Shown here one piece after another: positions 32,217-41,052 of a stretch of DNA of 47,658 nucleotides. The notes beneath the pieces are model-generated. The model did not search any database and was not told the origin of the DNA. It worked only from the letters and a program-made list of their open reading frames with translations. This DNA is from Bryobacterales bacterium (GTDB lineage Bacteria; Acidobacteriota; Terriglobia; Bryobacterales; Bryobacteraceae): contig DAIDHC010000015.1 in assembly GCA_027452065.1 (NCBI GenBank), positions 1-47,658 on the forward strand, given 5' to 3'. A program made the position numbers and the translations under genes. Each line of letters starts with the position of its first letter. Within the stretch, counting starts at the first letter, position 1.

Positions 32217-34199
32217 ATGCGGATAGCGTTCTTTAGTCCTCTCCCACCCGCCAAAAGCGGTATCGCCGATTACTCCGCCGCTCTTCTCGAAGAGCTCTCG
32301 CGCCTCGCCCCCGTCGACATCCACACGTCGTCGGAAGCCTTCCAGCCCGATTCCTCCACGCTCCCGCTCTACCAGATCGGCAACAACGGCCACCACGATT
32401 TCTGCTACCGCGCCGCCCTCGCCCACCCCGGCGTCATCGTCCTGCATGAAGCCAACCTCCACCACCTGGTCGTCGATCTCACCATCGCCCGCGGCGATTG
32501 GGACGCCTACCTCCGTGAGGTCTCCTTCGATGGCGGCCCCGCCGCCCGCGACTACGCCACGCGCTACGTCATCCCCCGTCTCCGCGGCCCGGATTACGAC
32601 GGCGTCCCCATGCTCCGCCGCCTCCTGGCCAACGCCCGCGGCGTAATTGTCCACAGCGCGTTCGTCGAAGACGAAGCCCGCCGCGCCGGTTTCTCCGGCC
32701 CCATCGCCCGCATCCCTCACGGCGCCTGGATCCCGGCGGTCGACGGCGCCCCGATGCGCGCCCGCCTTGGCCTGGACCCCGATACGCCCGTCATCGGCAT
32801 CTTCGGCTTCCTCAAGCCCTATAAACGCATCGCCGAATCCCTCCGCGCCTTTGCCCGCCTCGTCCGCCGCAACCCCTCGGTCCGCCTCATCCTCGCCGGC
32901 GAGCCCCACCCCGAACTCCCGCTCGATTCCCTCATCGCCTCCCTCGACCTCCAGCCTTTCGTCCGCTCTCTCGGCTTCCTCCCCATCGACGACTTCGTCT
33001 CCGCCATCGCCGCCTGCGACATCGTCCTCAATCTCCGCCATCCCACGGTCGGCGAAAACTCCGGCACACTCATGCGCTCCCTCGGCCTGGGTAAAGCCGT
33101 CATCGTCAGCGACAACGGCTCCTTCCGCGAACTTCCCGAAGACATCTGCCTCAAGGCGCCCGTCGATGCCTCCGAAGAAGACTTTCTTTTCGAATACCTC
33201 AATCTCCTCACCTCACAACCCGCCGTGGCCCGCGCCCTTGGTGCCCGTGCCCAGCAGTGGGTCCAATCCGAATGCAACTGGGCCTCCGTCGCCCGCCGCT
33301 ATCTCGAGTTCCTCTCCGCTGTCCACTCCGGTGCCGCCCTCGCCGCGCCCGTCGCTCCTGTAGCCGCGCCGTCCGCCGCGCCCACCGAGGTCCCGGCCCA
33401 CCTCCCGGTCGAGTCTCCCGAAGCCGCCTACCTGCTCTCCTGGGCCAAGAACGAGGAGAGCCTCCGCTACCTGCGCCAGCACCTCTCGCGCCTGCTCAAA
33501 ACCCTCGCCCTCACACCTCCCGGCGGCCCCTCGGACCGCATCCTCGAGATGGGCGCCTACCTCCAAATCACCCCCGCTCTCCAGTTCCGCCTCGGCTACG
33601 GCGAAGTCCGCGGCTGCTATTTCGGGCCCTCCGGCCTCACCGAGTGCCGCTCCGCCCGCTCTTCATCCGGCGAGGAGTTCTCCTGCGATATCGACCTCTT
33701 CGACGCGGAAAAAGATCCCTTCCCTTACCCCGACGCCTCCTTCTCCACTATCCTGTGCTGTGAGCTGCTCGAACACCTCGCCGCCGACCCGATGCACATG
33801 ATGTCGGAGATCAACCGCATCCTCAAACCCGGCGGCCATCTCGTCCTCACCACCCCCAACGCCGCCTCCCTTCGCGCCCTCGACGCCATCCTCAATCTCC
33901 ACCACCCCGGCTTCTTCCAGGCCTACATCCGCCCCGTGCCCGACGGCGAGCCCGAGGCCCGTCACAACCGCGAATACGCCCCACCCGAAATCTCGCTCCT
34001 GCTCGAAGACTCCGGCTTCGAAATCGCGTTGCTCGAAACCGGCGAATTCGCCGACGCCCCACATCCGGAACACGCCTGGATCGTGCATCTGCTCAACCGC
34101 TACCAGTGCCCCGCCACCCTCCGCGGCGACGACATCTTCGCCGTAGGCCGCAAAGTCTCCGCCATCCGCTCCCGCTTCCCCGCCTGGCTCTACCAATGA
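32217..34199 (+). CDS. Bifunctional glycosyltransferase-methyltransferase fusion
   Basis: A 660-residue protein. Residues 1-370 are a GT4-type transferase (MRIAFFSPLPPAKSGIADYS, VIVLHEANLHHLV, VIGIFGFLKPYKRIAESL, LNLRHPTVGENSG). An Ala/Pro linker covers about 370-400. Residues 405-660 are a class I SAM-dependent methyltransferase: RILEMGAYLQ (SAM loop, GxGxxG degenerate), DPFPYPDASFSTILCCELLEHL and EINRILKPGGHLVLTTPN. The protein probably adds a sugar and methylates the chain; terminal methylation often stops O-antigen growth. It overlaps the permease start by three bases (ATGA). A longer upstream frame is a shadow. Confidence 0.87.
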   Translation: MRIAFFSPLPPAKSGIADYSAALLEELSRLAPVDIHTSSEAFQPDSSTLPLYQIGNNGHHDFCYRAALAHPGVIVLHEANLHHLVVDLTIARGDWDAYLREVSFDGGPAARDYATRYVIPRLRGPDYDGVPMLRRLLANARGVIVHSAFVEDEARRAGFSGPIARIPHGAWIPAVDGAPMRARLGLDPDTPVIGIFGFLKPYKRIAESLRAFARLVRRNPSVRLILAGEPHPELPLDSLIASLDLQPFVRSLGFLPIDDFVSAIAACDIVLNLRHPTVGENSGTLMRSLGLGKAVIVSDNGSFRELPEDICLKAPVDASEEDFLFEYLNLLTSQPAVARALGARAQQWVQSECNWASVARRYLEFLSAVHSGAALAAPVAPVAAPSAAPTEVPAHLPVESPEAAYLLSWAKNEESLRYLRQHLSRLLKTLALTPPGGPSDRILEMGAYLQITPALQFRLGYGEVRGCYFGPSGLTECRSARSSSGEEFSCDIDLFDAEKDPFPYPDASFSTILCCELLEHLAADPMHMMSEINRILKPGGHLVLTTPNAASLRALDAILNLHHPGFFQAYIRPVPDGEPEARHNREYAPPEISLLLEDSGFEIALLETGEFADAPHPEHAWIVHLLNRYQCPATLRGDDIFAVGRKVSAIRSRFPAWLYQ

Positions 34200-35416
34200 A
34201 ATTCGCCTTCCGCGCCGCTCAGGTCGTGCCCGCCGCCGGCGCCCTCGCCGTCCACGTCGAACTGGAAAACCGCTCGGCCGATCCCTGGACCCGCGATTGC
34301 TTCGCCCTCGGCTGGCAGCTTTTCGACCCCGCCACCAACCGCTTCATCGCCCACGGCGAATGGATCCCGCCTGCATCCCCGGTCGCCCCCGGCGCCTCCG
34401 CCGTGTTCGATTTTTCCCTCTCCTTCGCCCCCGAACCCGGCGACTATCACATCTATGTCTCCCCGCTCGATCCCGCCCGCGGCTGGGCCTACGCGCGCGG
34501 CTCCACGTTTCTGCTCATCGCCGCCTCCGCCGCCCACGGTGCCGTCACGCTTCGCCGCTGGGAGTTCGCCTCAACGCTCCGCCTCCGCCTCCGCAATCTC
34601 CGCCACCTCCTGCCGGTCCTCCTCGCCTCTCCCTTCGCATCCCCCTGGCGCAGCCGCCGCCTCATATCGAGCCTCGTCCGCCGCGACATCCTCGCCCGCT
34701 ATCGCGGCTCTTTCGCCGGCGCTTTCTGGACCCTCCTCAACCCGCTGCTCCTCATGACGACCTACTTCTTCGTCTTCGGCGTCGTCCTCCGCACCCGCTT
34801 CGGCGCCGACTCCTCCGGCTCCGGCTACGTCCTCTACTTCCTCGCCGGCATGCTCCCCTGGCTCGCCGTCAGCGAAGCCGCCGGCCGCGCCCCCAACACC
34901 ATCCCCGAATACCGCGGCTTCGTGCGCAAGCTCGTCTTCCCGCTGGAAACCCTCAACGTCGTCCAGACCGCCTCCGGCCTGGTCACCGAATTCGTCGGCA
35001 TGGCCATCTTCCTCGCCGGTCTTCTCCTGGCCCGCGGCGCCGTCTCCTCCGCCATCCTCTGGCTCCCCGCCATCGTCATCCCTCAACTGCTCTTCACCCT
35101 CGGCCTGTGCTGGTTCCTCGCCGCCCTCGGCGCCTTCATCCGCGACCTCGGCCAGATCATTGGCTTCCTCCTCACCCTCTGGTTCTTCCTCACCCCCATC
35201 TGCTACCCCGAAGCCTCGCTCCCCAAATCCGCCGCCGCCCTGCTGTCAAAAAATCCGATGTTCTTCCTCGTCCGCGCCTACCGCTCCGTCCTGCTCGAAG
35301 GCCGCGCCCCGGACCTCCATGCCCTCGGTATCTTCAGCGCCTTCGCTCTGGCCACCCTCCTTGCCGGCCACGCCTGGTTCTACAAACTCCGCAAATCCTT
35401 CGCCGACGTCGTCTGA
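34196..35416 (+). CDS. ABC-2 polysaccharide export permease with N-terminal beta-sandwich-like domain
   Basis: A 406-residue protein. Residues 1-115 (LAVHVELENRSADPW, ASAVFDFSLSFAPEPGDYHIYVSPLDP) look like an immunoglobulin/Wzt-C-type sandwich. Residues about 140-406 are a six-span ABC-2 permease of the Wzm/RfbA type: SSLVRRDILARYRGSFAGAFWTLLNPLL, FLAGMLPWLAVSEA, RKLVFPLETLNV, IGFLLTLWFFLTPICYPE and RAYRSVLLEG. Such permeases move undecaprenyl-linked glycans across the inner membrane with a Wzt ATPase. The sandwich domain is normally on the ATPase, and no ATPase gene follows here. Confidence 0.87.
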   Translation: MKFAFRAAQVVPAAGALAVHVELENRSADPWTRDCFALGWQLFDPATNRFIAHGEWIPPASPVAPGASAVFDFSLSFAPEPGDYHIYVSPLDPARGWAYARGSTFLLIAASAAHGAVTLRRWEFASTLRLRLRNLRHLLPVLLASPFASPWRSRRLISSLVRRDILARYRGSFAGAFWTLLNPLLLMTTYFFVFGVVLRTRFGADSSGSGYVLYFLAGMLPWLAVSEAAGRAPNTIPEYRGFVRKLVFPLETLNVVQTASGLVTEFVGMAIFLAGLLLARGAVSSAILWLPAIVIPQLLFTLGLCWFLAALGAFIRDLGQIIGFLLTLWFFLTPICYPEASLPKSAAALLSKNPMFFLVRAYRSVLLEGRAPDLHALGIFSAFALATLLAGHAWFYKLRKSFADVV

Positions 35417-35514
35417 GCCTTCGAACGCGCCTCAGTTTCCACCACCCGCGTTATTCCCCGTTGACTGCAAACGCGGGCAAAACCACCCTTACGCGGCCCG
35501 TCCACCACGCCTCC

Positions 35515-35535
35515 GGCGAAGCCGTTCGCTTCGCC
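35515..35535. promoter_or_regulatory. Perfect 8-bp hairpin or operator
   Basis: GGCGAAGC (35515-35522) and GCTTCGCC (35528-35535) are perfect inverted repeats around CGTTC. There is no T-run, so a rho-independent terminator is unlikely. The repeat lies 26 bp before the -10-like TAGAAT at 35561 and could be a repressor site over the -35 region, or the end of the glycan-locus transcript. Confidence 0.4.
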
Positions 35536-35560
35536 TCGGCCGCTCCGCGATTGGTGAAAA

Positions 35561-35566
35561 TAGAAT
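35561..35566 (+). promoter_or_regulatory. Candidate -10 element (TAGAAT) of a leaderless gene
   Basis: TAGAAT ends six bases before ATG 35573, without a Shine-Dalgarno. The sequence just upstream is the only A-rich spot in the region. No good -35 is present. Confidence 0.4.
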
Positions 35567-35572
35567 CCAGCG

Positions 35573-36295
35573 ATGCCAGGAAAATCCACCGCACCCCAGG
35601 CCAGGCAAGAGCAAGCGACGCTTGAAGCGATCGCCAAACAATTCTCGTCCGCGCCAGAAACGCTCACCGGTCTTCACGAGCCATCGATCACCATCGACGG
35701 AAAGCGGATATCGCTCGATATCAGAACTCTCTCCCGGAACCGCACCCCAAAGAACCACTCCCCCAAGCCTCGCCTGCGATTCGATCGGGTAGTCATCGGC
35801 CTCCTGAACCGCTTGCGCGCCTCCCTGGGCGAGATCGTTCCCGATGGGACCATGGCGATCGTCTCCTGCACCGCCCCCATCCGCCTTCCCTCGAAAACAG
35901 CCGCCGCAATCCAAGAAAAAACCGGCGCGCTTCTCCAGCGAAAAACGTCGCGGCGCGATTACGCGGCCTCGATTCACGGCAATCGCGTCCGTATCCGGCT
36001 CGCGAAGCCCGGCTCTCCGGCCGCCCCGAAGTTCGTCGGCTTCGTCCATAATCCCGAATCCGATCCGCGGCCGCTTTTGGATCTCACAGAAGAACTCGTT
36101 GCGCTGCTCACCGCCAGGCCCGGCAATCAGCCCGCGGCGTCCGCCGATGACCGCTGGATCGTCGTGACCGGTGACATCCCAAGATCATGGGCCGACGCAT
36201 GCCGGGCCATCTGCGCCCAGGCGCCGAAAGCCGCCAACGTTGCCAGGGCCATCATCGCTCTTGCCGACGGTAGCGCCGCGGTGTTGTCCGAGTAA
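35573..36295 (+). CDS. Hypothetical protein of unknown family
   Basis: A 240-residue soluble protein with no signal peptide or membrane span. I recognise no domain. The N-terminal half is basic (DIRTLSRNRTPKNHSPKPRL) and followed by VVIGLLNRLRASLGEIVPDGTMAIVSCTAP, which reads like a globular alpha/beta domain. The middle has TGALLQRKTSRRDYAASIHGNRVRIRL. The C-terminus has DDRWIVVTGDIPRSWADACRAICAQ. Composition is less C-biased than the flanking genes. It is convergent with the large FG-GAP gene and separated from the glycan locus by a hairpin, so it is probably transcribed alone. Confidence 0.62.
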   Translation: MPGKSTAPQARQEQATLEAIAKQFSSAPETLTGLHEPSITIDGKRISLDIRTLSRNRTPKNHSPKPRLRFDRVVIGLLNRLRASLGEIVPDGTMAIVSCTAPIRLPSKTAAAIQEKTGALLQRKTSRRDYAASIHGNRVRIRLAKPGSPAAPKFVGFVHNPESDPRPLLDLTEELVALLTARPGNQPAASADDRWIVVTGDIPRSWADACRAICAQAPKAANVARAIIALADGSAAVLSE

Positions 36296-36310
36296 ATTCC
36301 GCCTCGTAGT

Positions 36311-39300
36311 TTACTGCCCGACTCCCTGCAGATGCCCCAACTGCGGACTCCCGCCGCCGGTGTCCGACACCGCCAGCACCGCCGTGCGCGTCCCCTTCGC
36401 CGTCGGCTGGAACGTCACCGTCACCGCGCACTTCAGCCCAGCTCCCAGCGTTGCGCCGCAGGCGCTCGTCGATATATGGAAATCGCCGGCGTCCGCCCCG
36501 CTAAGGCTGATGCCGTTGATCGTCACCGTCTGGCCGCCCGCGTTGACCACGTAGATCGTCGCGGGCTTGCTCGTCGCCCCGACACTGACCCCGCCGAAGC
36601 CTGTCGTCCCCGGCACCACCGCGATGTCCGTCCCGGTCCCCGACAACGGTACTTTCTGCGGGCTGTTCAGCGCGCTATCGGAGATCGTCAACGAGGCCGT
36701 TCTCAGATTGATCGTCAGCGGCGCGAACACCACGTAAATCTTGCACGATTGCCCGACCGCCAGGCTTGCCGGACAACTGTTCTTCTGGCCGAAATCGCCT
36801 GGATCGGCTCCCGTGATCGAGATGAAAATGTTGTTTAACGCCGCCGTGCCCGTGTTCGTCAGCGTCACCAGCTTCGGCGCGGTATCGTTCTGAACAATGT
36901 CGAGCCCGAATTTCAGGCTTGCCGGATTCAGCGTCGCCACCGGCGCCGTCCCGGTTCCGCTGAGCGGAACCATCTGACTCCCGCCCGGCGCATTGTCGGT
37001 CAATGTCAAACTTCCCGTCCTGCTTCCCGGCGCCCTCGGCTTGAACGTCACTGAAATCGTGCACGTCGCCAGCGGCGCCAGCACCATCGGGCAGTTGTTC
37101 GTCTGCAGAAAATCGCCCGTCGTCTGAATCCCGGCAAACGTCACCGCCCCAACTCCCGCGCTCGTCACCACAATCGTTTGCGCCCCGCTCGATGTCCCAA
37201 CTAGCTTTCCGGGGAACGTCAGGCTCGTCGCCGAAAGCCCAACCTTCGCTCCCGCCGCCGTCCCGATGCCCGTCAACGGCAAATTCGCCGCGCCCGCAAT
37301 GCTGTTGGTCGGCATCGACAGCACTCCCGACAGCAGCCCGACCGACACCGGCTGGAATTGCACGCCGATCGCGCACGAAATTCCCGTCGCCAACGTCGCC
37401 GGGCAGTCGTTCGACACCATCGCGAACGGCGCGCCCACCGCCGGCGTCCCCAGCTCCAGCTTCGTCGAACTTGCGTTTGCAATGCTCACCGTCAGCGTCC
37501 CGCTCGCCGTGTTCACAATCTGGTTCGGAAACCTCAGCCCGCCCGGCGCAAACATCGCCACCGGCAGGTTCAAATACGAGAACGTTTCCGAGGATCCCGT
37601 CCCCAGGCTGAGCGCGAACAGATCCGGCACCCCGTCACCGTTCAGATCTCCCGCCGCCAGCCCCGCCGCCGGCGTCCCGGACATCTGCGAGGCCACGAAT
37701 GTGCCGTCGCCCTGGCTCGTGAAAAGCTCGAGCGGCGTCCGTCCCGCCGGGTACACTATCGCCGCCAGGTCCCACTTCCCGTCGCCGTTGAAATCCGCCG
37801 AGGTCATCCACTGCGTCGTTACGCCTCCAAACGGCCCGATCGCCGCCTGAAACGTCCCATTGCCGTTCCCTAAAAACACGCTGATCCCGCCAAAGCCGCC
37901 TTCGGCAAGGTCCGGCCGGCCGTCTCCGTTAAAGTCCCCCATCGCCAGCGTCCAGTGATAATAATCGGCCGCGTTGTAAGTCACCTCCGGCTGGAACGTC
38001 CCGTCGCCTTTTCCGATCAATACGTCGATCCCGCCCGGGCCCAGATCGTTGCACGCAACCGCCGCGTCTGTCTTCCCGTCGCCGTTGAAATCCCCCGTGA
38101 CGAATCCTCCGGCAAAGCATGTCGCATACGTCACACCGCTCCCGAATGTCCCGTCGCCGTTGCCCAGATGCACGTCCACCCCGTCGCCGCCGTTCTGCGA
38201 CGCGATGAGCAGGTCCAGCTTTCCGTCGCCGTTCAAGTCCGCCGCCGCCATGAGCAGCGGATAGCGATTCGAGTACCCGCTCTTGGGCGCCTGAAACGTC
38301 CCGTCACCGTTCCCTAACATCACCGAGTACGTCAGTGTGCTCGATCCCGGCCCCGCAACTGCGACGTCCATCCTTCCGTCGCCATTAAAATCCCCCACCG
38401 CCACCGAACTCCCGCCCGGCGCTCCGCTCGAAACGATCGGCGCCCCGAACGTCCCGTCTCCGTTGCCCAATTGCACCACTACGGTTGAACCCGCGGCCGT
38501 CACCTGATCCAACTTCCCGTCGCCGTTAAGATCCGCCAGCACCGCCGCCGACCCCATCGTCGCCGCGGCTCCGGCCGTCAACGGCCCCGCGAACACGCCT
38601 TTGTTCCCCACCGTCAGCGCGAGCGTCCCGCCCTTGTCCAACGCGCCCAGATCCAGTTGCCCATCCCCGTTGAAATCTCCCACCACCGCCCCTGACGTCG
38701 CCGCCGCCGCCGGAATCGGCGCCGGATTCGACAGCGCCCCGTTGCCCAACCCCAGCATCAGCCCGCCCGGCGCCGCCAGCAGGTCCTGCTTCCCATCCTG
38801 ATTAAAATCTGCTGCAATCAACGCCATCGGTGCTCCCGCGGCCGCCACCGTCGTCCCTCCCGTAAACGTGCCGTCTCCCACGCCCAGATACAGCGCGTAC
38901 CAGTAATGGCACGGTCCCCGCGTGCTGCACCCGCTCCAGTACCCCGCCACATCCGGCTTCCCGTCCCCGTTGAAATCCGCCACCGCCGCCGCGCCGATGG
39001 TCACATAGAAACTCCCGGCCGCCGTCAGCGCCCCCGCGCCGTTGCCCAGAAACACCTTCCCTCCCGTCGGCCCCGTCATCGCCACGTCCAGGTTCCCATC
39101 TCCGTTGAAGTCCGCTACGTTCACGTTGCTGTACGGCCCCAGAAAACTCACCGCTACAGTGAACGTCCCGTCCCCGTTGCCCAGAAGGAGCCCGCTCGAT
39201 GCCGACGCCACCGCCAGGTCGAGATTCCCGTCATGATTGAAATCGCCCACCGCCAGCGCCGTGCTCGCAACCCCGGTCGCCACCGGCGCCTCGAAAGTCC

Positions 39301-39658
39301 CGTCGCCCCTGCCCAGCATCACCGCGATGCCGCTCCCGGTTGCTATCGCCAGATCCGGCTTTCCGTCGTTATTGAAATCTCCGGTGACCACCGACTCTGC
39401 TCCCGCCACCGGATAATCCGTTTTCACCGCATAACTCCCCGCCGGCGTCGCCAGAATCACCGACACGGTTCCCGCGCCCGGGTTCGCCACCGCGAAGTCC
39501 GGGGCACCGTCGCCGTTGAAATCGCCTGATGCCACCGCCGCCGGAGACGCCGCCACCGGCAGCGTCGCATGGCCAAAAACATATGGCTGCGCGACGGCCG
39601 CTCCCGATGCCAAACACCCTGCCATCACAAAACGAACCCAAAAACGCCGATGCCGCAT
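36311..39658 (-). CDS. Very large secreted FG-GAP and choice-of-anchor-D repeat protein
   Basis: A 1115-residue protein from ATG 39658 (MRHRRFWVRFVMAGCLASG signal peptide). Residues about 40-700 carry fourteen FG-GAP/VCBS cassettes with the calcium-loop consensus DFNGDGxxD, spaced 40-60 residues and forming a predicted beta-propeller or two. The remainder holds four ASH/choice-of-anchor-D beta-sandwich repeats with the pattern FxxxxVxTxS..TVxxxNxG and single Cys pairs (NDCPAT..GISCAI). There is no membrane anchor or sorting signal. A role in extracellular binding or adhesion is inferred from the domains. AAAGGA supports the start; an upstream ATG at 39718 would add 20 residues before the signal peptide. 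Confidence 0.9.
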   Translation of the reverse strand: MRHRRFWVRFVMAGCLASGAAVAQPYVFGHATLPVAASPAAVASGDFNGDGAPDFAVANPGAGTVSVILATPAGSYAVKTDYPVAGAESVVTGDFNNDGKPDLAIATGSGIAVMLGRGDGTFEAPVATGVASTALAVGDFNHDGNLDLAVASASSGLLLGNGDGTFTVAVSFLGPYSNVNVADFNGDGNLDVAMTGPTGGKVFLGNGAGALTAAGSFYVTIGAAAVADFNGDGKPDVAGYWSGCSTRGPCHYWYALYLGVGDGTFTGGTTVAAAGAPMALIAADFNQDGKQDLLAAPGGLMLGLGNGALSNPAPIPAAAATSGAVVGDFNGDGQLDLGALDKGGTLALTVGNKGVFAGPLTAGAAATMGSAAVLADLNGDGKLDQVTAAGSTVVVQLGNGDGTFGAPIVSSGAPGGSSVAVGDFNGDGRMDVAVAGPGSSTLTYSVMLGNGDGTFQAPKSGYSNRYPLLMAAADLNGDGKLDLLIASQNGGDGVDVHLGNGDGTFGSGVTYATCFAGGFVTGDFNGDGKTDAAVACNDLGPGGIDVLIGKGDGTFQPEVTYNAADYYHWTLAMGDFNGDGRPDLAEGGFGGISVFLGNGNGTFQAAIGPFGGVTTQWMTSADFNGDGKWDLAAIVYPAGRTPLELFTSQGDGTFVASQMSGTPAAGLAAGDLNGDGVPDLFALSLGTGSSETFSYLNLPVAMFAPGGLRFPNQIVNTASGTLTVSIANASSTKLELGTPAVGAPFAMVSNDCPATLATGISCAIGVQFQPVSVGLLSGVLSMPTNSIAGAANLPLTGIGTAAGAKVGLSATSLTFPGKLVGTSSGAQTIVVTSAGVGAVTFAGIQTTGDFLQTNNCPMVLAPLATCTISVTFKPRAPGSRTGSLTLTDNAPGGSQMVPLSGTGTAPVATLNPASLKFGLDIVQNDTAPKLVTLTNTGTAALNNIFISITGADPGDFGQKNSCPASLAVGQSCKIYVVFAPLTINLRTASLTISDSALNSPQKVPLSGTGTDIAVVPGTTGFGGVSVGATSKPATIYVVNAGGQTVTINGISLSGADAGDFHISTSACGATLGAGLKCAVTVTFQPTAKGTRTAVLAVSDTGGGSPQLGHLQGVGQ
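37620..39525 (-). repeat. Tandem FG-GAP coding repeats (14 copies)
   Basis: Fourteen in-frame copies of a DFNGDG-encoding block recur at 120-190 bp spacing within the gene. On the plus strand they appear as repeated CCGTCGCCGTTGAAATC-type strings. Such DNA identity could support unequal recombination that changes copy number. Confidence 0.85.
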
Positions 39659-39855
39659 GAACGGTGCCGTCCTTTCCTGACTGCTGCGCGGGCCCTCAAA
39701 TTGTCCGCGAACATACATCCTGGCGGTGGCTTATGCCACGCTCCTTAAAGAGTACACAGATCAGTGAAAAGTATACCAGCTTACTAATATACTTCTTGCT
39801 TAATTAAATCAATGACATGCGCGATCATCCCCGGCATCGTCTCAGGAAAGCGGAC
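39659..39855 (-). promoter_or_regulatory. AT-rich leader and promoter region of the FG-GAP gene
   Basis: This 197-bp region is the most AT-rich of the window. On the minus strand it has TTGATT, a 15-bp spacer and TATATT, plus TATACT, as promoter candidates about 100 bases upstream of the start. A hairpin with GTGGC/GCCAC arms around TTAT (39726-39739) lies in the expected leader. No gene is supported. The spacer is short for sigma-70, so the assignment is tentative. Confidence 0.4.
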
Positions 39856-40998
39856 TCAAAGAATGGCGCGCAGCAAAGGAATCCGCCGGAACACCAGGGC
39901 GCTCAGAACGAACGATGCGGCGGCGCCGATAGCGGTCAGCAGCGCGAATTTGAGATTCGGGTCCCACGCCGCTCCCAGCAACAGCCGCGCCGTGGCAATC
40001 ACAATCGGAGGGTGAAAAACGTAAACGGCGAACGCGTTCGCCGATAGGAATCTGCTCCACCGCCCCTGCCGGTCAAAATGAGCGCGGTACAGCACTATCA
40101 GCCCCAGGCACACGCTGCTGCAGGTAAACGCCTCCCAGACATTCATCGCCGCACTTTGCCAGTGCCACCCTCCCGAATACGCTCTGCCCTGCCCAACCAG
40201 CGCGCCGCCTTTCTCTATGATCGCCAGCCACGCAACGAGGCCGCCCGCCACCGTCGCCGCCACCCATCGCACCCCGGTTGCATACGGCAATCTTGGCAGC
40301 CACCCTTGATTCGCCGCTGCGATGCCCGCGCTGAACAGCAGGATGTACTGCGGGAAATCCCCCAAATGCATATTCAGAACCGGGCCCGGCCGCGCCAGCC
40401 GTATGGCAAAAGTAAGCGCCGCCATCGCTAGCGCAAACCCGATCAGTTTTCCCGTCCCCGGCGGCCCTTGCTCCCCCTCGCTTCCCCCGGCGTTCCCTGT
40501 CCACACCCGTGTCCCCGCGTAGACGAGCGAGAAGATCAGCAGCGCCAGACAGAACCACAGCGGACCGTTTTCCTGTAAAAACTCTCCGTTGCGTATGTGC
40601 TTGATCCATTCCTGGGCGAACGATGTCGGCCGCGTCGAGGTCCGCGAGTGCGCCACAAAATACTCGGTCAACGGCCCCAGCACAAACATGTAGAACAGCA
40701 CCGGCAACCCGAGACGAATCGCGCGCTCGCGCACAAACCGCGCCGCGCCCTTCCGCGCAAACGACGCGGGAACAAACAGGCCCGCGATGAAAAACAACAA
40801 TCCCATGAAAAACGCCTGCAGGTACATCTGCCAAGCCGCGAATAACAACAGCTCCGGCGGCGATAGCGGCCTTTTGTCCCCGAAGTACCAGTTCCCGAGC
40901 GGGCTATAAGTATCCGCCGCATGCATGCTGATCACCAGAAGAATCGCCGTCCAGCGGAGGTTATCGATGAAAAGCATCCGGGAAGCGCGTCCCACCAT
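39856..40998 (-). CDS. Acyltransferase 3 (OafA/YrhL-like) membrane protein
   Basis: A 380-residue protein from the preferred ATG 40998, with about ten membrane spans. The family start is MLFIDNLRWTAILLVISMHAAD (Arg and conserved His), followed by FMGLLFFIAGLFVP and RERAIRLGLPVLFYMFVLGP. The C-terminus has SANAFAVYVFHPPIVIATA. Acyltransferase 3 proteins move acyl groups onto extracellular or periplasmic glycans. A TTG start at 41052 and an ATG at 40977 are alternatives; the conserved membrane domain begins at the latter. TAGAAT on the minus strand (41104-41099) is a possible -10. Confidence 0.88.
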   Translation of the reverse strand: MVGRASRMLFIDNLRWTAILLVISMHAADTYSPLGNWYFGDKRPLSPPELLLFAAWQMYLQAFFMGLLFFIAGLFVPASFARKGAARFVRERAIRLGLPVLFYMFVLGPLTEYFVAHSRTSTRPTSFAQEWIKHIRNGEFLQENGPLWFCLALLIFSLVYAGTRVWTGNAGGSEGEQGPPGTGKLIGFALAMAALTFAIRLARPGPVLNMHLGDFPQYILLFSAGIAAANQGWLPRLPYATGVRWVAATVAGGLVAWLAIIEKGGALVGQGRAYSGGWHWQSAAMNVWEAFTCSSVCLGLIVLYRAHFDRQGRWSRFLSANAFAVYVFHPPIVIATARLLLGAAWDPNLKFALLTAIGAAASFVLSALVFRRIPLLRAIL

Positions 40999-41052
40999 CC
41001 GCGGCTCAGGCCGTCGGGTCTGGAGATTGTCTACCGGCGAATGAGAGTTCAA

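Noticed and set aside
35461..35490. TTGACT as a -35 element for the orphan gene
   Set aside because: No -10-like hexamer occurs 16-18 bases downstream, and the TAGAAT is about 95 bases away.
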